64,000 nucleotides of DNA from contig NZ_CP023004.1 of assembly GCF_003096195.1 (NCBI RefSeq), positions 163,299 through 227,298 of the forward strand, written 5' to 3'. Numbering within the stretch: the stretch's first letter is position 1; each line of letters opens with the position of its first letter. A program made the translations under genes and the position numbers. The DNA comes from Ereboglobus luteus (GTDB taxonomy: Bacteria; Verrucomicrobiota; Verrucomicrobiia; Opitutales; Opitutaceae). Below are positions 34,727-45,989 of the stretch, piece after piece. The notes beneath the pieces were generated by a model that was not told the DNA's origin, did not search any database, and saw nothing but the letters and a program-made list of their open reading frames with translations.

Positions 34727-37106
34727 TGTAAATCAAAAACTTTTCGCGACGCTTCATAAACTCGTCCTGCTCGCTCTTCCAAAGCGCGTGGATTTCCGCG
34801 AGTGTTTTGCCCGACTTGATCGCCTCGAGCGTCGGTTTGTGAAGAAGCAGGCGGCTGACTTTATCGACGGGAAATTGGTCCGGATACATTTGATACAGCG
34901 TCCGCGCCAAGATGATTCCGATATCGACCGAATTGTAAGCCTGTAAATCGGTGAGCATGATGTAAACGCCGCCGCATTCCGCGCCCTTGTGGATGCTGGC
35001 GGTCGGCGTGAAACGGATGGGCGCGAAACGCACACCGGGCAATCCCTCGGCGTTGAGTTTTTCCGCGAACGCAAGCTCGTCGATGTAGGGCGCGCCGACT
35101 TGCTCGAAGGGCGTGTCGGTGCCGCGCCCCACGGACAGCGAAAATTCCACCAAGCCGACACCCGGGTAAAGCGCGGCTTGTTTCAGGTTGCGCATGTTGG
35201 GCGAGGGATTTGTCCAAGGCTGCCCCGTTTGGTCAAACCACAGGGCGCGCGTCCAATTTTCCACTTGGATGACGGTCAGTTTCGCGCCGAGTTTTTTTTC
35301 GGCGTTATACATTTTTGCCAGTTCGCCCACGGTCATTCCGTGCCGCAACGGCACGCGGAAGAAACCCACAAATGTCGGCGGCTCGGCCAGCACCGGACCT
35401 TCGACGGCGGCGGCGTTGATCGGGTTCAGTCGGTCGAGGATAAAAATTTCCTTTCCGTTTTCCGCCGCCGCCTCGATGGCCAGTCCCATCGTGGACGCGT
35501 AGGTGTAGAACCGGCAGCCGATGTCCTGAATGTCGAACACCAGCGCGTCGATGCCTTCGAGTTGTTTGGGCAGGGGCTTGCGCCGTTTGCCAAGGTAGAG
35601 GCTGTAAACGGGCAAGCCGGTTTTGGTGTCGCGACCGTCTTCTATTTTGCTCACATCGTGCTCGCCGCGAATTCCGTGCTCGGGACCAAAGAGCGCCACG
35701 AGGTTCACGCCGGGCGCATTCTTGAGAAGATCAATGGTCGGGTTGCGCTCGCGGTCGTGCCCTGTGTGATTGGTTATCAGGCCGAGGCGTTTACCCTTGA
35801 TCGGCGCGAAGTTGTTTTTCACCAGCACGTCGATGCCGTTCAAAACCTTCGCGCGGGAAGCGGCGCGTTTGGTCGCGGGAATCGGGGATTCGATTCGCGC
35901 CGTCAAATCCTTGTCCGCGGGCACGCCCGGGACGCCGGCGAAATTAAAATCGCCCACGATTTCCGCCGTCAGCGTGCCGAGCTTGGAATAGAGCGGCACG
36001 ATGCTCGACTCGCGGGTGGGATGGTTGCGATTGGAAAGGAATATATAAAATGTGCGCGAGTGGGGATCGATCCACAAAATCGTGCCCGTGAAACCGGTGT
36101 GCCCGTAGGAGCCGAATGGAAAAATCTTTCCGCGCGGGCGGCTGTAACCGCTGGCAATGTCCCAGCCCAGCGCGCGCGGCGGAAGGTCGCCTGACGTCTG
36201 CAAGCTGGTCATCAACCTGACCGTCTCGGGCTTGAAAATGCGCGCGCCGTCAAGCTCGCCCTCGTTGAGCAGCATCCGCGCGTAACGCGCCAAGTCCGCT
36301 GCTGTGGAGAACAGCCCCGCGTGCCCGGCGACGCCGCCCATCTTTCGCGCTGTCGGATCGTGAACGACGCCGCGCCACGGCTTTTTGTCTTGGACGACTT
36401 CCGTCGGCGCGATGCGCGGCAGTTTTTCCGGCGCGGGAAGGTAGCCGGTGTCGGCCATTTTTAGCGGTGCGAAAATTTCGCGCGCGGCAAACTCGGACAG
36501 CGGCACTCCGCTGACGCGGCGGACAATTTCGCCGAGCATAAAAAAGTTGATGTCGCTGTAACGAAACGCCGTGCCCGGCGGCGTGCGCGGAATTTCTGCG
36601 CAGGCCTTTTCGATCGCGGCCGCCGCGCCACTCCAACCCGATTTTGTTTCGATGCCGGGACGCAGGCCGGAGGTGTGCGTCATCAATTGCCGGACGGTTA
36701 TCCGCTCCTTGCCGTCTCCCGCGAACTCGGGGATGTAGGTGCGCACCGGCTCGTCCAGTTTGATTTGTCCGCGCTCCACGAGCAGCATCACGGACGGCGT
36801 GCACGCCACGACTTTCGTGAGCGAGGCGAGGTCGAAAATCGTGTCCTCGGTCATCGTTTCCACCGCCGGAACGAGCGCGCGTTTTCCGAACGCCGAATGA
36901 AAACGCTCGCCGTTGTGCTCGACCCACAACACCGCGCCCGGACAATGCCCCTCCGCGATGGCGTCGTTGATGAAGGCCTGCATCTCGGCGAGTTTCTCCG
37001 GTCGCAACGCCGGTGTTCGAGCCGCTGCTTGCGACGATGCGCACAAGCAAAGGCAGAGGGAACAGAAGAATAAAACAAGGGTGCATTTGAGGTTCATGAG
37101 ATTCAT
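34722..37106 (-). CDS. Fusion of a serine hydrolase (beta-lactamase fold) with NamZ-type exo-muramidase (DUF1343)
   Basis: A 794-residue exported protein. From ATG 37106 it has a signal peptide (LVLFFCSLCLCLCASSQA), though ATG 37097 is equally possible. Residues ~40-400 are a class C beta-lactamase/esterase domain with SLTK (Ser nucleophile, near 96), RYSDINF and HTGFTG. Residues ~415-794 are a DUF1343 domain (LGLITNHTGHD, FGPEHGIRGEHD, FDIQDIGCRFYTYASTMG), the NamZ family that removes MurNAc from non-reducing glycan ends. It is followed upstream by a MurQ-like gene and a transporter, which fits MurNAc recycling. The stop codon lies in a palindromic repeat. Confidence 0.87.
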   Translation of the reverse strand: MNLMNLKCTLVLFFCSLCLCLCASSQAAARTPALRPEKLAEMQAFINDAIAEGHCPGAVLWVEHNGERFHSAFGKRALVPAVETMTEDTIFDLASLTKVVACTPSVMLLVERGQIKLDEPVRTYIPEFAGDGKERITVRQLMTHTSGLRPGIETKSGWSGAAAAIEKACAEIPRTPPGTAFRYSDINFFMLGEIVRRVSGVPLSEFAAREIFAPLKMADTGYLPAPEKLPRIAPTEVVQDKKPWRGVVHDPTARKMGGVAGHAGLFSTAADLARYARMLLNEGELDGARIFKPETVRLMTSLQTSGDLPPRALGWDIASGYSRPRGKIFPFGSYGHTGFTGTILWIDPHSRTFYIFLSNRNHPTRESSIVPLYSKLGTLTAEIVGDFNFAGVPGVPADKDLTARIESPIPATKRAASRAKVLNGIDVLVKNNFAPIKGKRLGLITNHTGHDRERNPTIDLLKNAPGVNLVALFGPEHGIRGEHDVSKIEDGRDTKTGLPVYSLYLGKRRKPLPKQLEGIDALVFDIQDIGCRFYTYASTMGLAIEAAAENGKEIFILDRLNPINAAAVEGPVLAEPPTFVGFFRVPLRHGMTVGELAKMYNAEKKLGAKLTVIQVENWTRALWFDQTGQPWTNPSPNMRNLKQAALYPGVGLVEFSLSVGRGTDTPFEQVGAPYIDELAFAEKLNAEGLPGVRFAPIRFTPTASIHKGAECGGVYIMLTDLQAYNSVDIGIILARTLYQMYPDQFPVDKVSRLLLHKPTLEAIKSGKTLAEIHALWKSEQDEFMKRREKFLIYR

Positions 37107-37116
37107 GGGTGCTTGT

Positions 37117-37214
37117 GTAGGGGCGCACCTTGCGTGCGCCCTGATGTGCGAAAAACTGTAGCGTTCGTATTCAAAAAGCGGGCGGGCGTTAGGGCGCACG
37201 CAAGGTGCGCCCCA
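37117..37214. repeat. REPIN-like unit between murQ and namZ
   Basis: The left arm GTAGGGGCGCACCTTGCGTG (37117-37136, continuing GCGCC) and the inverted right arm at 37191-37214 are the same REP family as the 101-bp units flanking the RAYT gene at 56460. The unit lies in the promoter/leader position of the serine hydrolase-NamZ gene. Confidence 0.88.
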
Positions 37215-37221
37215 CGGGTTG

Positions 37222-39018
37222 TCATTGTGCGTTTTTCTCCCGAAGCCGTTTGACCGTGTGGGCCGAGGGGGAGACGGTTTTGCGGCGGGATTCGGGCCAG
37301 GCGCTCATTTCTTCGAGCGACTCGAACAGCGCGTGGCACGCGGTTTCGTAATCGACGCCGGCCAGTTCGCTGACCAGGCGGATGCTCCGGTCGATCAGCT
37401 TCTTGTTCGATGCGTCAACGTGCGCCATCCAATTTCCGCTGAGGCGTCCGAGTTTGCCCATCGTCGCCGTGGAGACGTTGTTCAACGCCAGCTTGACGGC
37501 GAGGTGCGCGAAAATTTCCAAGGGCGATTCGGGCATGTCCGCCTCGATGAAACAGATTTCGTCCAACGGATTCGAGGCGGGGCGGCGCGTGCCGATCAGG
37601 ATGGCGGCGCGGCGTTCGAAACCGGCGGCGGCGCGCTCGAACGCCTGATACCACTCGTCGCGGTTTTCGAGATGCGCCATTTCCGCGCCCGCCAGAAATG
37701 CGATGGCGGCGTTCGGACGGACGGCGGTTCGCGATGTGTCCGGCTCGCAACCGATGCGGTAGGTTGCCAGGCGCGCGCGGTCGATTTTTGGCGGATTCTC
37801 GATGATGCGCTCGGCGGCGCCCATCGCGCGATAGTCGTCGGGCGTCCACGTGATGCAGTTTGGCTCGTGGCCGAGGAGCCGTCGCCATGCCGAGTCCGCA
37901 TCGCGAAGCGGCTCTTTCACGTAGGCCCATGAAACGGGGTCGTCCGGCTCGAGCGTCGAGCGAAACGGCGGCACCTTAAATGTCGGCGAGCGCTCCGTCG
38001 TGTCGGTGAAAATGTCGAGCATGTATTCGTCGGGAAAATAAGTGATGAGTCCCGACTTGGCGTAAATATCCCGCTCGAAATCGACCCAGGCGGCCATGGC
38101 GCGAATGTTTTCCGGCGTGCGTATTTGCCGGAGAAGTTGACGGAAGCGCGCGGCTCCTTGCTCGGGCGCGGCACCCGACGGGAAAATCGCCTGCGTGACA
38201 GGCGCGGGCAATCGCCCGGGGAGAAAGTCGGCGAGCGCGGCCTCAAATGCCAGCCCGGCGATGAGCAGCTCGATGGTCGTCGCCTGCATTCGTGTCGAGC
38301 CGGCGACCGCCATCGGCCCTGTCGCCAAGTCGATGATGTTGACGCGCGCATCGGTGATCACGGCCCGCGAACGCTCGACTTTTCGGACGAGCAATTCGGC
38401 GGGATTGTTGAACATAAAATGCGCGCGCGATCCGGCGGCCAGCGCGCCGTGAATCGTGCCGATGACCGACGAGGTTTCGCCGCCTTCGCTGATGGCCACC
38501 AAGCAGTCGTTCGGCCCCATGCCGGCGTCTTGCGCCTGTCGTTGTCCGAAGGAAATGTAGTCCTCGAAGGATTCGACGGAGCGGATTAACGCGTAGTCGC
38601 CGCCGGTCATGATGGCCTGCGTTTGCTCGAGGAGAGTCGTGAAAAAATCGCACTGCTCCGGGAAACGGACCGCCGCGTTCGCGCAAAACTTTCGGTGCGC
38701 CGCGTCCAGCAGGATTGCGAGCCGGCCGGTGGCGCCGCAGCCGCTGAAAACAATCCGTCCGCCGAGTCGGAGTGTTTCGAGGATGTCGGCGCGCAACTTT
38801 CCGAATTCCTTCGAGGCGAGAACACGATCGACGACGGGCGGGATGTCGTCGTCAACGCGCAGCAGCATTTCGATTCCCTCCGCCGTGTTTTTTTCGAGCG
38901 TTTGAGAAAGTGTTCGCGTGACCGGATGCGATTGCTCCGTGAGCATTTCGCCGAGGTGAAACGCGGTTTCGTTTTTCAAGAAATGTTCCGCGGCGAGGCG
39001 GGTGGATTCGGTGGGCAT
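37222..39018 (-). CDS. MurQ/GckR-like N-acetylmuramate-6-phosphate etherase, two SIS domains
   Basis: At 598 residues this is twice the length of MurQ and resembles the GckR-type double-SIS members. The first SIS domain has GRIVFSGCGATGRLAILLD near residue 87, SEGGETSSVIGTIHGAL near 176 and STRMQATTIELLIAG, as in MurQ, which splits MurNAc-6-P into GlcNAc-6-P and lactate. The second half contains another SIS-like region (IAFLAGAEMAHLENRDEWY). It probably forms an operon with the MFS transporter upstream and the NamZ fusion downstream, supporting a MurNAc-salvage role. A regulatory rather than catalytic role is possible. Confidence 0.8.
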   Translation of the reverse strand: MPTESTRLAAEHFLKNETAFHLGEMLTEQSHPVTRTLSQTLEKNTAEGIEMLLRVDDDIPPVVDRVLASKEFGKLRADILETLRLGGRIVFSGCGATGRLAILLDAAHRKFCANAAVRFPEQCDFFTTLLEQTQAIMTGGDYALIRSVESFEDYISFGQRQAQDAGMGPNDCLVAISEGGETSSVIGTIHGALAAGSRAHFMFNNPAELLVRKVERSRAVITDARVNIIDLATGPMAVAGSTRMQATTIELLIAGLAFEAALADFLPGRLPAPVTQAIFPSGAAPEQGAARFRQLLRQIRTPENIRAMAAWVDFERDIYAKSGLITYFPDEYMLDIFTDTTERSPTFKVPPFRSTLEPDDPVSWAYVKEPLRDADSAWRRLLGHEPNCITWTPDDYRAMGAAERIIENPPKIDRARLATYRIGCEPDTSRTAVRPNAAIAFLAGAEMAHLENRDEWYQAFERAAAGFERRAAILIGTRRPASNPLDEICFIEADMPESPLEIFAHLAVKLALNNVSTATMGKLGRLSGNWMAHVDASNKKLIDRSIRLVSELAGVDYETACHALFESLEEMSAWPESRRKTVSPSAHTVKRLREKNAQ

Positions 39019-39068
39019 GTTTTTTGGGAGTTGGTGGTTGTTGCTAATTCAAACTGGTTTGTTTTTTG

Positions 39069-39097
39069 ACCACGGATTTCTCCGCGCGCTCCGTGGT
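39069..39097. repeat. ACCACGGA hairpin between murQ and the MFS gene
   Basis: ACCACGGA and TCCGTGGT form an 8-bp inverted repeat around a 13-base loop. It is related to the larger element between leuC and leuD. Confidence 0.6.
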
Positions 39098-39112
39098 TGG
39101 TTGCTTGTTTTT

Positions 39113-40432
39113 TCAGTCTTTCAGCCGGTCTTTTTTAAACGTGAACAACAGGGCGCAGAGCACGCAGATGCCGCCGATAATCCAGGCGACCGAGACGATC
39201 CGAAACGCCAGGGCGATGCCGTCGCCGGTTCCGTAAAGCCGCCCGAAATAGCCGAACAGCGTCGGCGCAAACGAGCCGATGCTCATCGCCGCCAGAAGCA
39301 TCAACGCGACAACCATCGCGCGGAGTTTCGGCGGCACGACATCGAAAATCGCGGCGTGGGTGTTCGTTTCATAAAGGCCGCGGAAAAGGCCGAAGAGAAA
39401 CAAAATCACCCAAAGCGTTTGCGGCGACCCGACGCTTCCGATGAGAAAAATCATCGGCACGCCGAGAAACATGACCGTGGTTTGCAGAACGAGGCGAAAC
39501 GATTTCCAACGACGCACCAAGGTGTCGGTCAGGAAACCGCCGACGATCACGCCGATCCACGCCGCCGCGAAGTGCATGAACATGCCGTAGCCCCGCGCCT
39601 CCATTTCCGAAACGCCGAAGCGCTCCTCAATGAAAATCGGCGCGAACGCAAGATAGGCGTTGTTCACGAACACCACCGCGATGAACCCGGCCGTCAGCAG
39701 AAGCACCGTCGGGATGCGAACGATCTGCCGCACCGCGCTCCAAAACGGAATCTTTTCGGCAGTCGGCGAGTTGTCCGGGGCGTCCGATCGTGCGTCGGAG
39801 TCCGCGGGTTTGTCGCGCAAACGGAATATCAGAATCGCGCCCATGACGATGCCGAGCCCGCCAAAAATATAGAAGACCGAGCGCCAGCCAAAGGCGGCCG
39901 CGATGGCCGTGCCGAGAAACCCGCTGATCATCGGCGCGATGTAAACGGCGCTTTGGTGAATGGACAGCGCGCGCGCCCGCGTCTCCTTGTGAAAGCTCGC
40001 GATCATGGCGGTCGATGACGGCCCGTAAAACGCCTCGCCGCCCGCGGTGGCGATGCTTCGGAAAATGAGAATGCCCACGAGCCCGGTCACCGTTCCCGTG
40101 ATCATCGTCGCCGCGCTCCAAAAAATCAGGCTTATGGTGATGATCCATTTTTTGCTGCACCGGTCGCCGACGTAACCCGCGACTGGAACCATCGCCGCCA
40201 TCACAAAAAACAAAAGCTGGTGACTCAGCCCGATCTGGAGGTCGTCCAAGCCGAGGTCGATTTTTATATTTTTTGTAAGGACGCCAAAAATCGCCCTGTC
40301 AATCTGGTGGAGAAAATACGTGCAAAACAGCAGGAGCATCAACTCCCACCGGTAATTCTTGGAAAGCGGCCGCGACGCGCGGGGCGAAGGCGAAACAGAA
40401 GACGGGGCGGGGCTTGGTTGGTTGTGTTGCAT
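39113..40432 (-). CDS. MFS transporter of the MurNAc-salvage group
   Basis: A 439-residue, 12-helix major facilitator. Helix 1 reads LLLFCTYFLHQIDRAIFGVL. AGYVGDRCSKKWII is the loop 2-3 signature, and GGEAFYGPSSTAMIASF in helix 4-5 resembles the anion/sugar-acid MFS branches. It lies ~95 nt upstream of the MurQ-like gene on the same strand, so import of MurNAc, muropeptides or a related amino-sugar acid is a reasonable inference. The substrate is not proven by the sequence. The first ~22 residues are a Ser/Pro-rich cytoplasmic lead. Confidence 0.78.
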   Translation of the reverse strand: MQHNQPSPAPSSVSPSPRASRPLSKNYRWELMLLLFCTYFLHQIDRAIFGVLTKNIKIDLGLDDLQIGLSHQLLFFVMAAMVPVAGYVGDRCSKKWIITISLIFWSAATMITGTVTGLVGILIFRSIATAGGEAFYGPSSTAMIASFHKETRARALSIHQSAVYIAPMISGFLGTAIAAAFGWRSVFYIFGGLGIVMGAILIFRLRDKPADSDARSDAPDNSPTAEKIPFWSAVRQIVRIPTVLLLTAGFIAVVFVNNAYLAFAPIFIEERFGVSEMEARGYGMFMHFAAAWIGVIVGGFLTDTLVRRWKSFRLVLQTTVMFLGVPMIFLIGSVGSPQTLWVILFLFGLFRGLYETNTHAAIFDVVPPKLRAMVVALMLLAAMSIGSFAPTLFGYFGRLYGTGDGIALAFRIVSVAWIIGGICVLCALLFTFKKDRLKD

Positions 40433-40617
40433 GAAAAGTATTTTTTAGAAAACACGACGCGGGCGTTTCCGCCTGTGTCGATGTTCGAGGGCATTCATTC
40501 GTCCGGGAACTCCGAAAGGGTTTAGCATTAAAAAATATCGATTGCGGAATTGTGGAAGAACAAAAACGCAAAATGCGATTAAACCGAATTTTTGCCGGCG
40601 CATGCCGTGAAGCGTTG

Positions 40618-41541
40618 TTACGCGGCGCGTTTGTTTTTGCGAACGATGATAATCATCACGGAAAGGATTATGATCGCGGCGGCGGCCAAAGTGCGAAGCG
40701 TCACAGGCTCGTCAAGAATCAGCCATCCGAGAAACACAGCGACGATCGGATTCACATACGCGTAAGTGGACACGCGCGCGGGCGTGCTGTGCGTGATGAG
40801 CCACGTGTAGGTGGAAAACGCGACAAGCGAACCGATGACGATCAAATAAAAAAGCGCTATCCATGAGCGCGTGCTGAACGAGCCGATATCAATCGAGGCC
40901 GGCTCGCCGCGAACGAAAGCGGCGACCGCGAGCATGGCGCCGCCGCAGAGCATCTGCATGGCCGACGCGCTGAACGCCGGGGCGGGATTGCGGACATGCC
41001 GCGAAAGAATCGAGCCTGTTGCCCAGAAGACCGTCGAACCAATGATGGCGACGACGCCTTTCAACGGAAGCGCACCGTCATCGTTGAAGTGTTCCCATGG
41101 CGCGACCAGCACGATGATGCCGGCAAAGCCGATGACGAGCCCGGCAATCGTGTAAGGCCCCGGACGGCGTCCGCCGGGAAACGCCCATTCGATAAGCACC
41201 ATGCACATGGGGGAAAAACCGATGAGAAGCGCGGTGATTCCCGAGGGGATGTATTGCTCGGCCCAGATGACAAGGCCGTTGCCGCCGAGCAGCAGGAACG
41301 CGGCGATAAGCGCGTTGTCACGCCATTGTCGCGCGGTGGCGCGGGGCGAGCCGCGCAGTTTCACAAACGCAAACATGATGACGCCCGCGACAAGAAAACG
41401 CACGGCGGCCATTGAAAGCGGCGGCATGGTTTCGACTCCGACACGCATGGCGAGATACGTGCTGCCCCAGACGATATAAATCGTCAGAAACGCGGCGACG
41501 AGCGCGACAGTGCTTGCGGATTTGGCGGATGATACGGACAT
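40618..41541 (-). CDS. EamA/DMT-family transporter
   Basis: A 307-residue drug/metabolite transporter with ten hydrophobic segments in two EamA repeats. The start MSVSSAKSASTVALVAAF at 41541 is preferred; open codons further upstream are Arg/Ser-rich and unlike the family. IYIVWGSTYLAMRVGVE and FLGWLILDEPVTLRTLAAAAII are characteristic of the YedA/RhaT-like branch, often amino-acid or metabolite exporters. It lies upstream of the MFS-murQ-namZ group on the same strand, but the 185-bp gap suggests a separate transcript. Confidence 0.88.
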   Translation of the reverse strand: MSVSSAKSASTVALVAAFLTIYIVWGSTYLAMRVGVETMPPLSMAAVRFLVAGVIMFAFVKLRGSPRATARQWRDNALIAAFLLLGGNGLVIWAEQYIPSGITALLIGFSPMCMVLIEWAFPGGRRPGPYTIAGLVIGFAGIIVLVAPWEHFNDDGALPLKGVVAIIGSTVFWATGSILSRHVRNPAPAFSASAMQMLCGGAMLAVAAFVRGEPASIDIGSFSTRSWIALFYLIVIGSLVAFSTYTWLITHSTPARVSTYAYVNPIVAVFLGWLILDEPVTLRTLAAAAIIILSVMIIIVRKNKRAA

Positions 41542-41907
41542 GGATATGCTACAAATTAAAAAATACGGAATGCGCGCGGCGCAAACCGCCAAGTTTATCC
41601 CTGATGAGAGACAAACAGGTAAACTCGACAGCCGCACAGGACACTGATCAAGCCTCCTAAAGTCCACAAAACAAACGGAGAAAGACCGACCGGCAGACAT
41701 GCGTGCCGCCGCACCTGAACGGGACGAAATCCTCATTGCCGCCCACGTTTGGCGAAGCGGGCAAACACGCGCGGGTGACGGTTACGGGATATCCGCGCGA
41801 TGTCATTGTGGAGATTCAAGTGATTATTGAAGTCAAAGGTTGAAAAAACGGAAAAATGCCTTGCGCTTCGCCCGCGCTAAGTTTTCGTAGCGCAACACCA
41901 TTCTAAA
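41542..41907. other. Intergenic region before tRNA-Ser with a possible RidA-like remnant
   Basis: No intact gene is present. Reading codons that end at the TGA at 41841-41843 gives FGEAGKHARVTVTGYPRDVI followed by VEIQVIIEVKG, from about 41748. This resembles the C-terminus of RidA/YjgF proteins (PARTTV...LP...VEIE). No start or N-terminal two-thirds is visible, so it is at best a decayed fragment. Confidence 0.35.
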
Positions 41908-41999
41908 GGAGAGATGGCTGAGTGGTCGAAAGCGGCGCTTTGCTAAAGCGTTGAAGGTGTAACAGCCTTCCGGGGGTTCGAATCCCCCTCTCTCCGCCA
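41908..41999 (+). tRNA. tRNA-Ser (GCT)
   Basis: The acceptor stem GGAGAGA (41908-41914) pairs with TCTCTCC (41989-41995). The anticodon arm GCGCT-TTGCTAA-AGCGT gives anticodon GCT, reading AGC/AGU. A long variable arm precedes the T-arm GGGGGTTCGAATCCCCC, as expected for a class II serine tRNA. The terminal CCA (41997-41999) is encoded. Confidence 0.95.
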
Positions 42000-42396
42000 T
42001 TTAACACGCTTAATAAGAATGAGTTAAACTTTAACCCCACTAGATTTGCCAGTTGATGCGGCAAATCCTGTGTGAAACAAATAAAGTTCAATCTCAAAGA
42101 ATTCAAAAAATCAAGCGGTGCCACATCCATTCAGTCCCATTGTGGAATTGTGGAAGGTTAGCATGATGTTTGCCGCAAGATTCCCGGAGAGGGTGCCCTG
42201 TCGAAATGTTTTTTCTGTGCGCTCATTTATGCCGAAAACGCGCATGTCGACTGGTTTCGGCGCATCAAACTTGATGCCTGACGCATACGGCACGAAAAAA
42301 AGCCGGACCTGAATCAGGTCCGGCTTTTCGCGGATGAGTGATTGAACAGCCAGTTTACTTTATTTCGCCGGCTGTTCCTATTGTTGTCGGTTCGCC
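42000..42396. other. Intergenic region between tRNA-Ser and eno
   Basis: Apart from the terminator at 42298-42328, this ~400-base AT-richer stretch contains no supported gene. A 60-codon minus-strand frame at 42111-42293 has no recognisable features. The position downstream of a tRNA is typical for integration scars, but no att repeat of the tRNA 3' end was found in the window. Confidence 0.5.
42298..42328. terminator. Bidirectional intrinsic terminator after eno
   Basis: A perfect 15-bp inverted repeat, AAAAGCCGGACCTGA with TCAGGTCCGGCTTTT, has a one-base centre and an A/T run on each side. It would stop eno transcription on the minus strand and any read-through from the tRNA on the plus strand. 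Confidence 0.92.
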
Positions 42397-44545
<2,149 letters not shown>

Positions 44546-44661
44546 AAATTAAAAAGTTAAAAAAATCCAAATGACCCAATTTCAGGAAATATCCAAATCC
44601 CAATATTCGCCCGCATGTGAATCCTTGCCGCGCCGGGTGCATTTTGCAATTTTCACGCGCA

Positions 44662-45951
44662 ATGAGCCGCCCGACCGACATACTCTGGATCGTAACCACG
44701 CAATGGCGCGCGCAGGCATTTGGTTTCGTGGGCGACCCGAATCTCCGCGCCCCCTCGCGCACGCCCCGCCTCGACGCCCTCGCGCGCGAACCGGGCACAA
44801 TCAACTTCGCGCAAGCCGTGACGCCCCACCCTTTCGGCCCCTTCGCGCGCGCCGCGCTGCTCACCGGCGTTCCCTCGCCCGAAAACGGCGTTAACGATTA
44901 TTACGATCCGCTGCCCGCAAGCAGCCGCACCATTGCGCACATGCTGCGCGAACACGGTTACTCCACGGCGTTTTTCGGAAAATGGCACTTGTCGAAACGC
45001 GACCCGCGCGCGCCGCTCGTCGGCGAAACACACGCGCGCGCCATCGTGCCGCCCGGGGCGCGCGGAGGCTTCGATTTTTGGGAGGGATTTGAAAGCGGTT
45101 TTTTGTTGAACGACCCGTGGCTGCACAGCACGCGCCTGCCGGAGCCGCGACAATTTCGCGGTTACCAAGGCGACGTGCTTTGCGAACGCGCGCTGGAATA
45201 TTTTTGCGGGCAAGAACCCGCATGCGAAAACTCGGCGCGCGCGCCGCGGTTTTGCATCGTGAGCCTCGAGGCGCCCCACCCGCCTTACGACGCGCCGGCG
45301 GCAAACGCCGTTGCTCCGAATCCAGAACAACTCGTCCTGCCCGCAAACGTGCCGGCCGGGGGCGAAGTCGAATCAAAAGCGCGTCGCGAACTCGCCGGTT
45401 ATTACGCGCACATCGGGGCAACCGACGCGGCGGTCGGACGCCTCATCGCCGGCGCGCGCGCGAAAAATCCCGACACCCTGGTCGTGTTCACCTCGGTGCA
45501 TGGCGATATGCACGGCGCGCACGGCCTGTTCCGCAAAGGTTGGCCGCACGAGGAAAGCGTGCGCGTGCCGCTGCTGGTGAATCATCCGGCCCTCGCGCCG
45601 GAATCGATTTCGAGCAACGCCGCAGTCTCGCTCATCGACTTGCCGGCGATGACACTTTCCTTCGTGGCGCAGGCTGCCAGGTCTGATTCCGAAAAAAAAC
45701 GTTCTGGCTGTCCGCGCATCGATTCCACGCACGCGCGCATCTCGATGCCAAGCGTGGTGCGCCTGCCGCATCAATGCGACCGCGCGTGGCGCGGCGTGCG
45801 CACGCCGGCGCGCAAACTCATTCTCAACGAGGACGGCTCGCCGTGGCTGTTTTTCGATTTGGAAGCCGATCCGCTCGAAGTGCGCAACCTCGTTGGCGAG
45901 CCGTCCCGCATCAATGAAATCGCCGCGCTCAAATCCCTGATATCAGGATAG
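44662..45951 (+). CDS. Sulfatase-fold protein with degenerate active site
   Basis: The 429-residue protein follows the arylsulfatase layout from DILWIVTTQWRAQAFG to FFDLEADPLEVRNLVGEP, but the catalytic positions are lost. The metal aspartates of the usual TDDQ/TDQ are Thr12-Thr13. The formylglycine motif CxPSR is replaced by GPFAR (residues 59-63 before AALLTG), so no Cys/Ser is available. TSDHG has become TSVHG (Val279). FGKWHLSK and the KGWPHEESVRVPLLV block remain. It is probably not an active sulfatase and may bind ligands or act otherwise. The start follows an AT-rich spacer; the upstream codons are not family-like. Confidence 0.8.
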   Translation: MSRPTDILWIVTTQWRAQAFGFVGDPNLRAPSRTPRLDALAREPGTINFAQAVTPHPFGPFARAALLTGVPSPENGVNDYYDPLPASSRTIAHMLREHGYSTAFFGKWHLSKRDPRAPLVGETHARAIVPPGARGGFDFWEGFESGFLLNDPWLHSTRLPEPRQFRGYQGDVLCERALEYFCGQEPACENSARAPRFCIVSLEAPHPPYDAPAANAVAPNPEQLVLPANVPAGGEVESKARRELAGYYAHIGATDAAVGRLIAGARAKNPDTLVVFTSVHGDMHGAHGLFRKGWPHEESVRVPLLVNHPALAPESISSNAAVSLIDLPAMTLSFVAQAARSDSEKKRSGCPRIDSTHARISMPSVVRLPHQCDRAWRGVRTPARKLILNEDGSPWLFFDLEADPLEVRNLVGEPSRINEIAALKSLISG

Positions 45952-45989
45952 CGCAATCACGCCGCGAAGTCACAGCACCGTGCGCGCCC

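Noticed and set aside
41903-42130. Minus-strand frame of 75 codons overlapping tRNA-Ser
   Set aside because: It reads through the complement of the tRNA; no family and no plausible start context.
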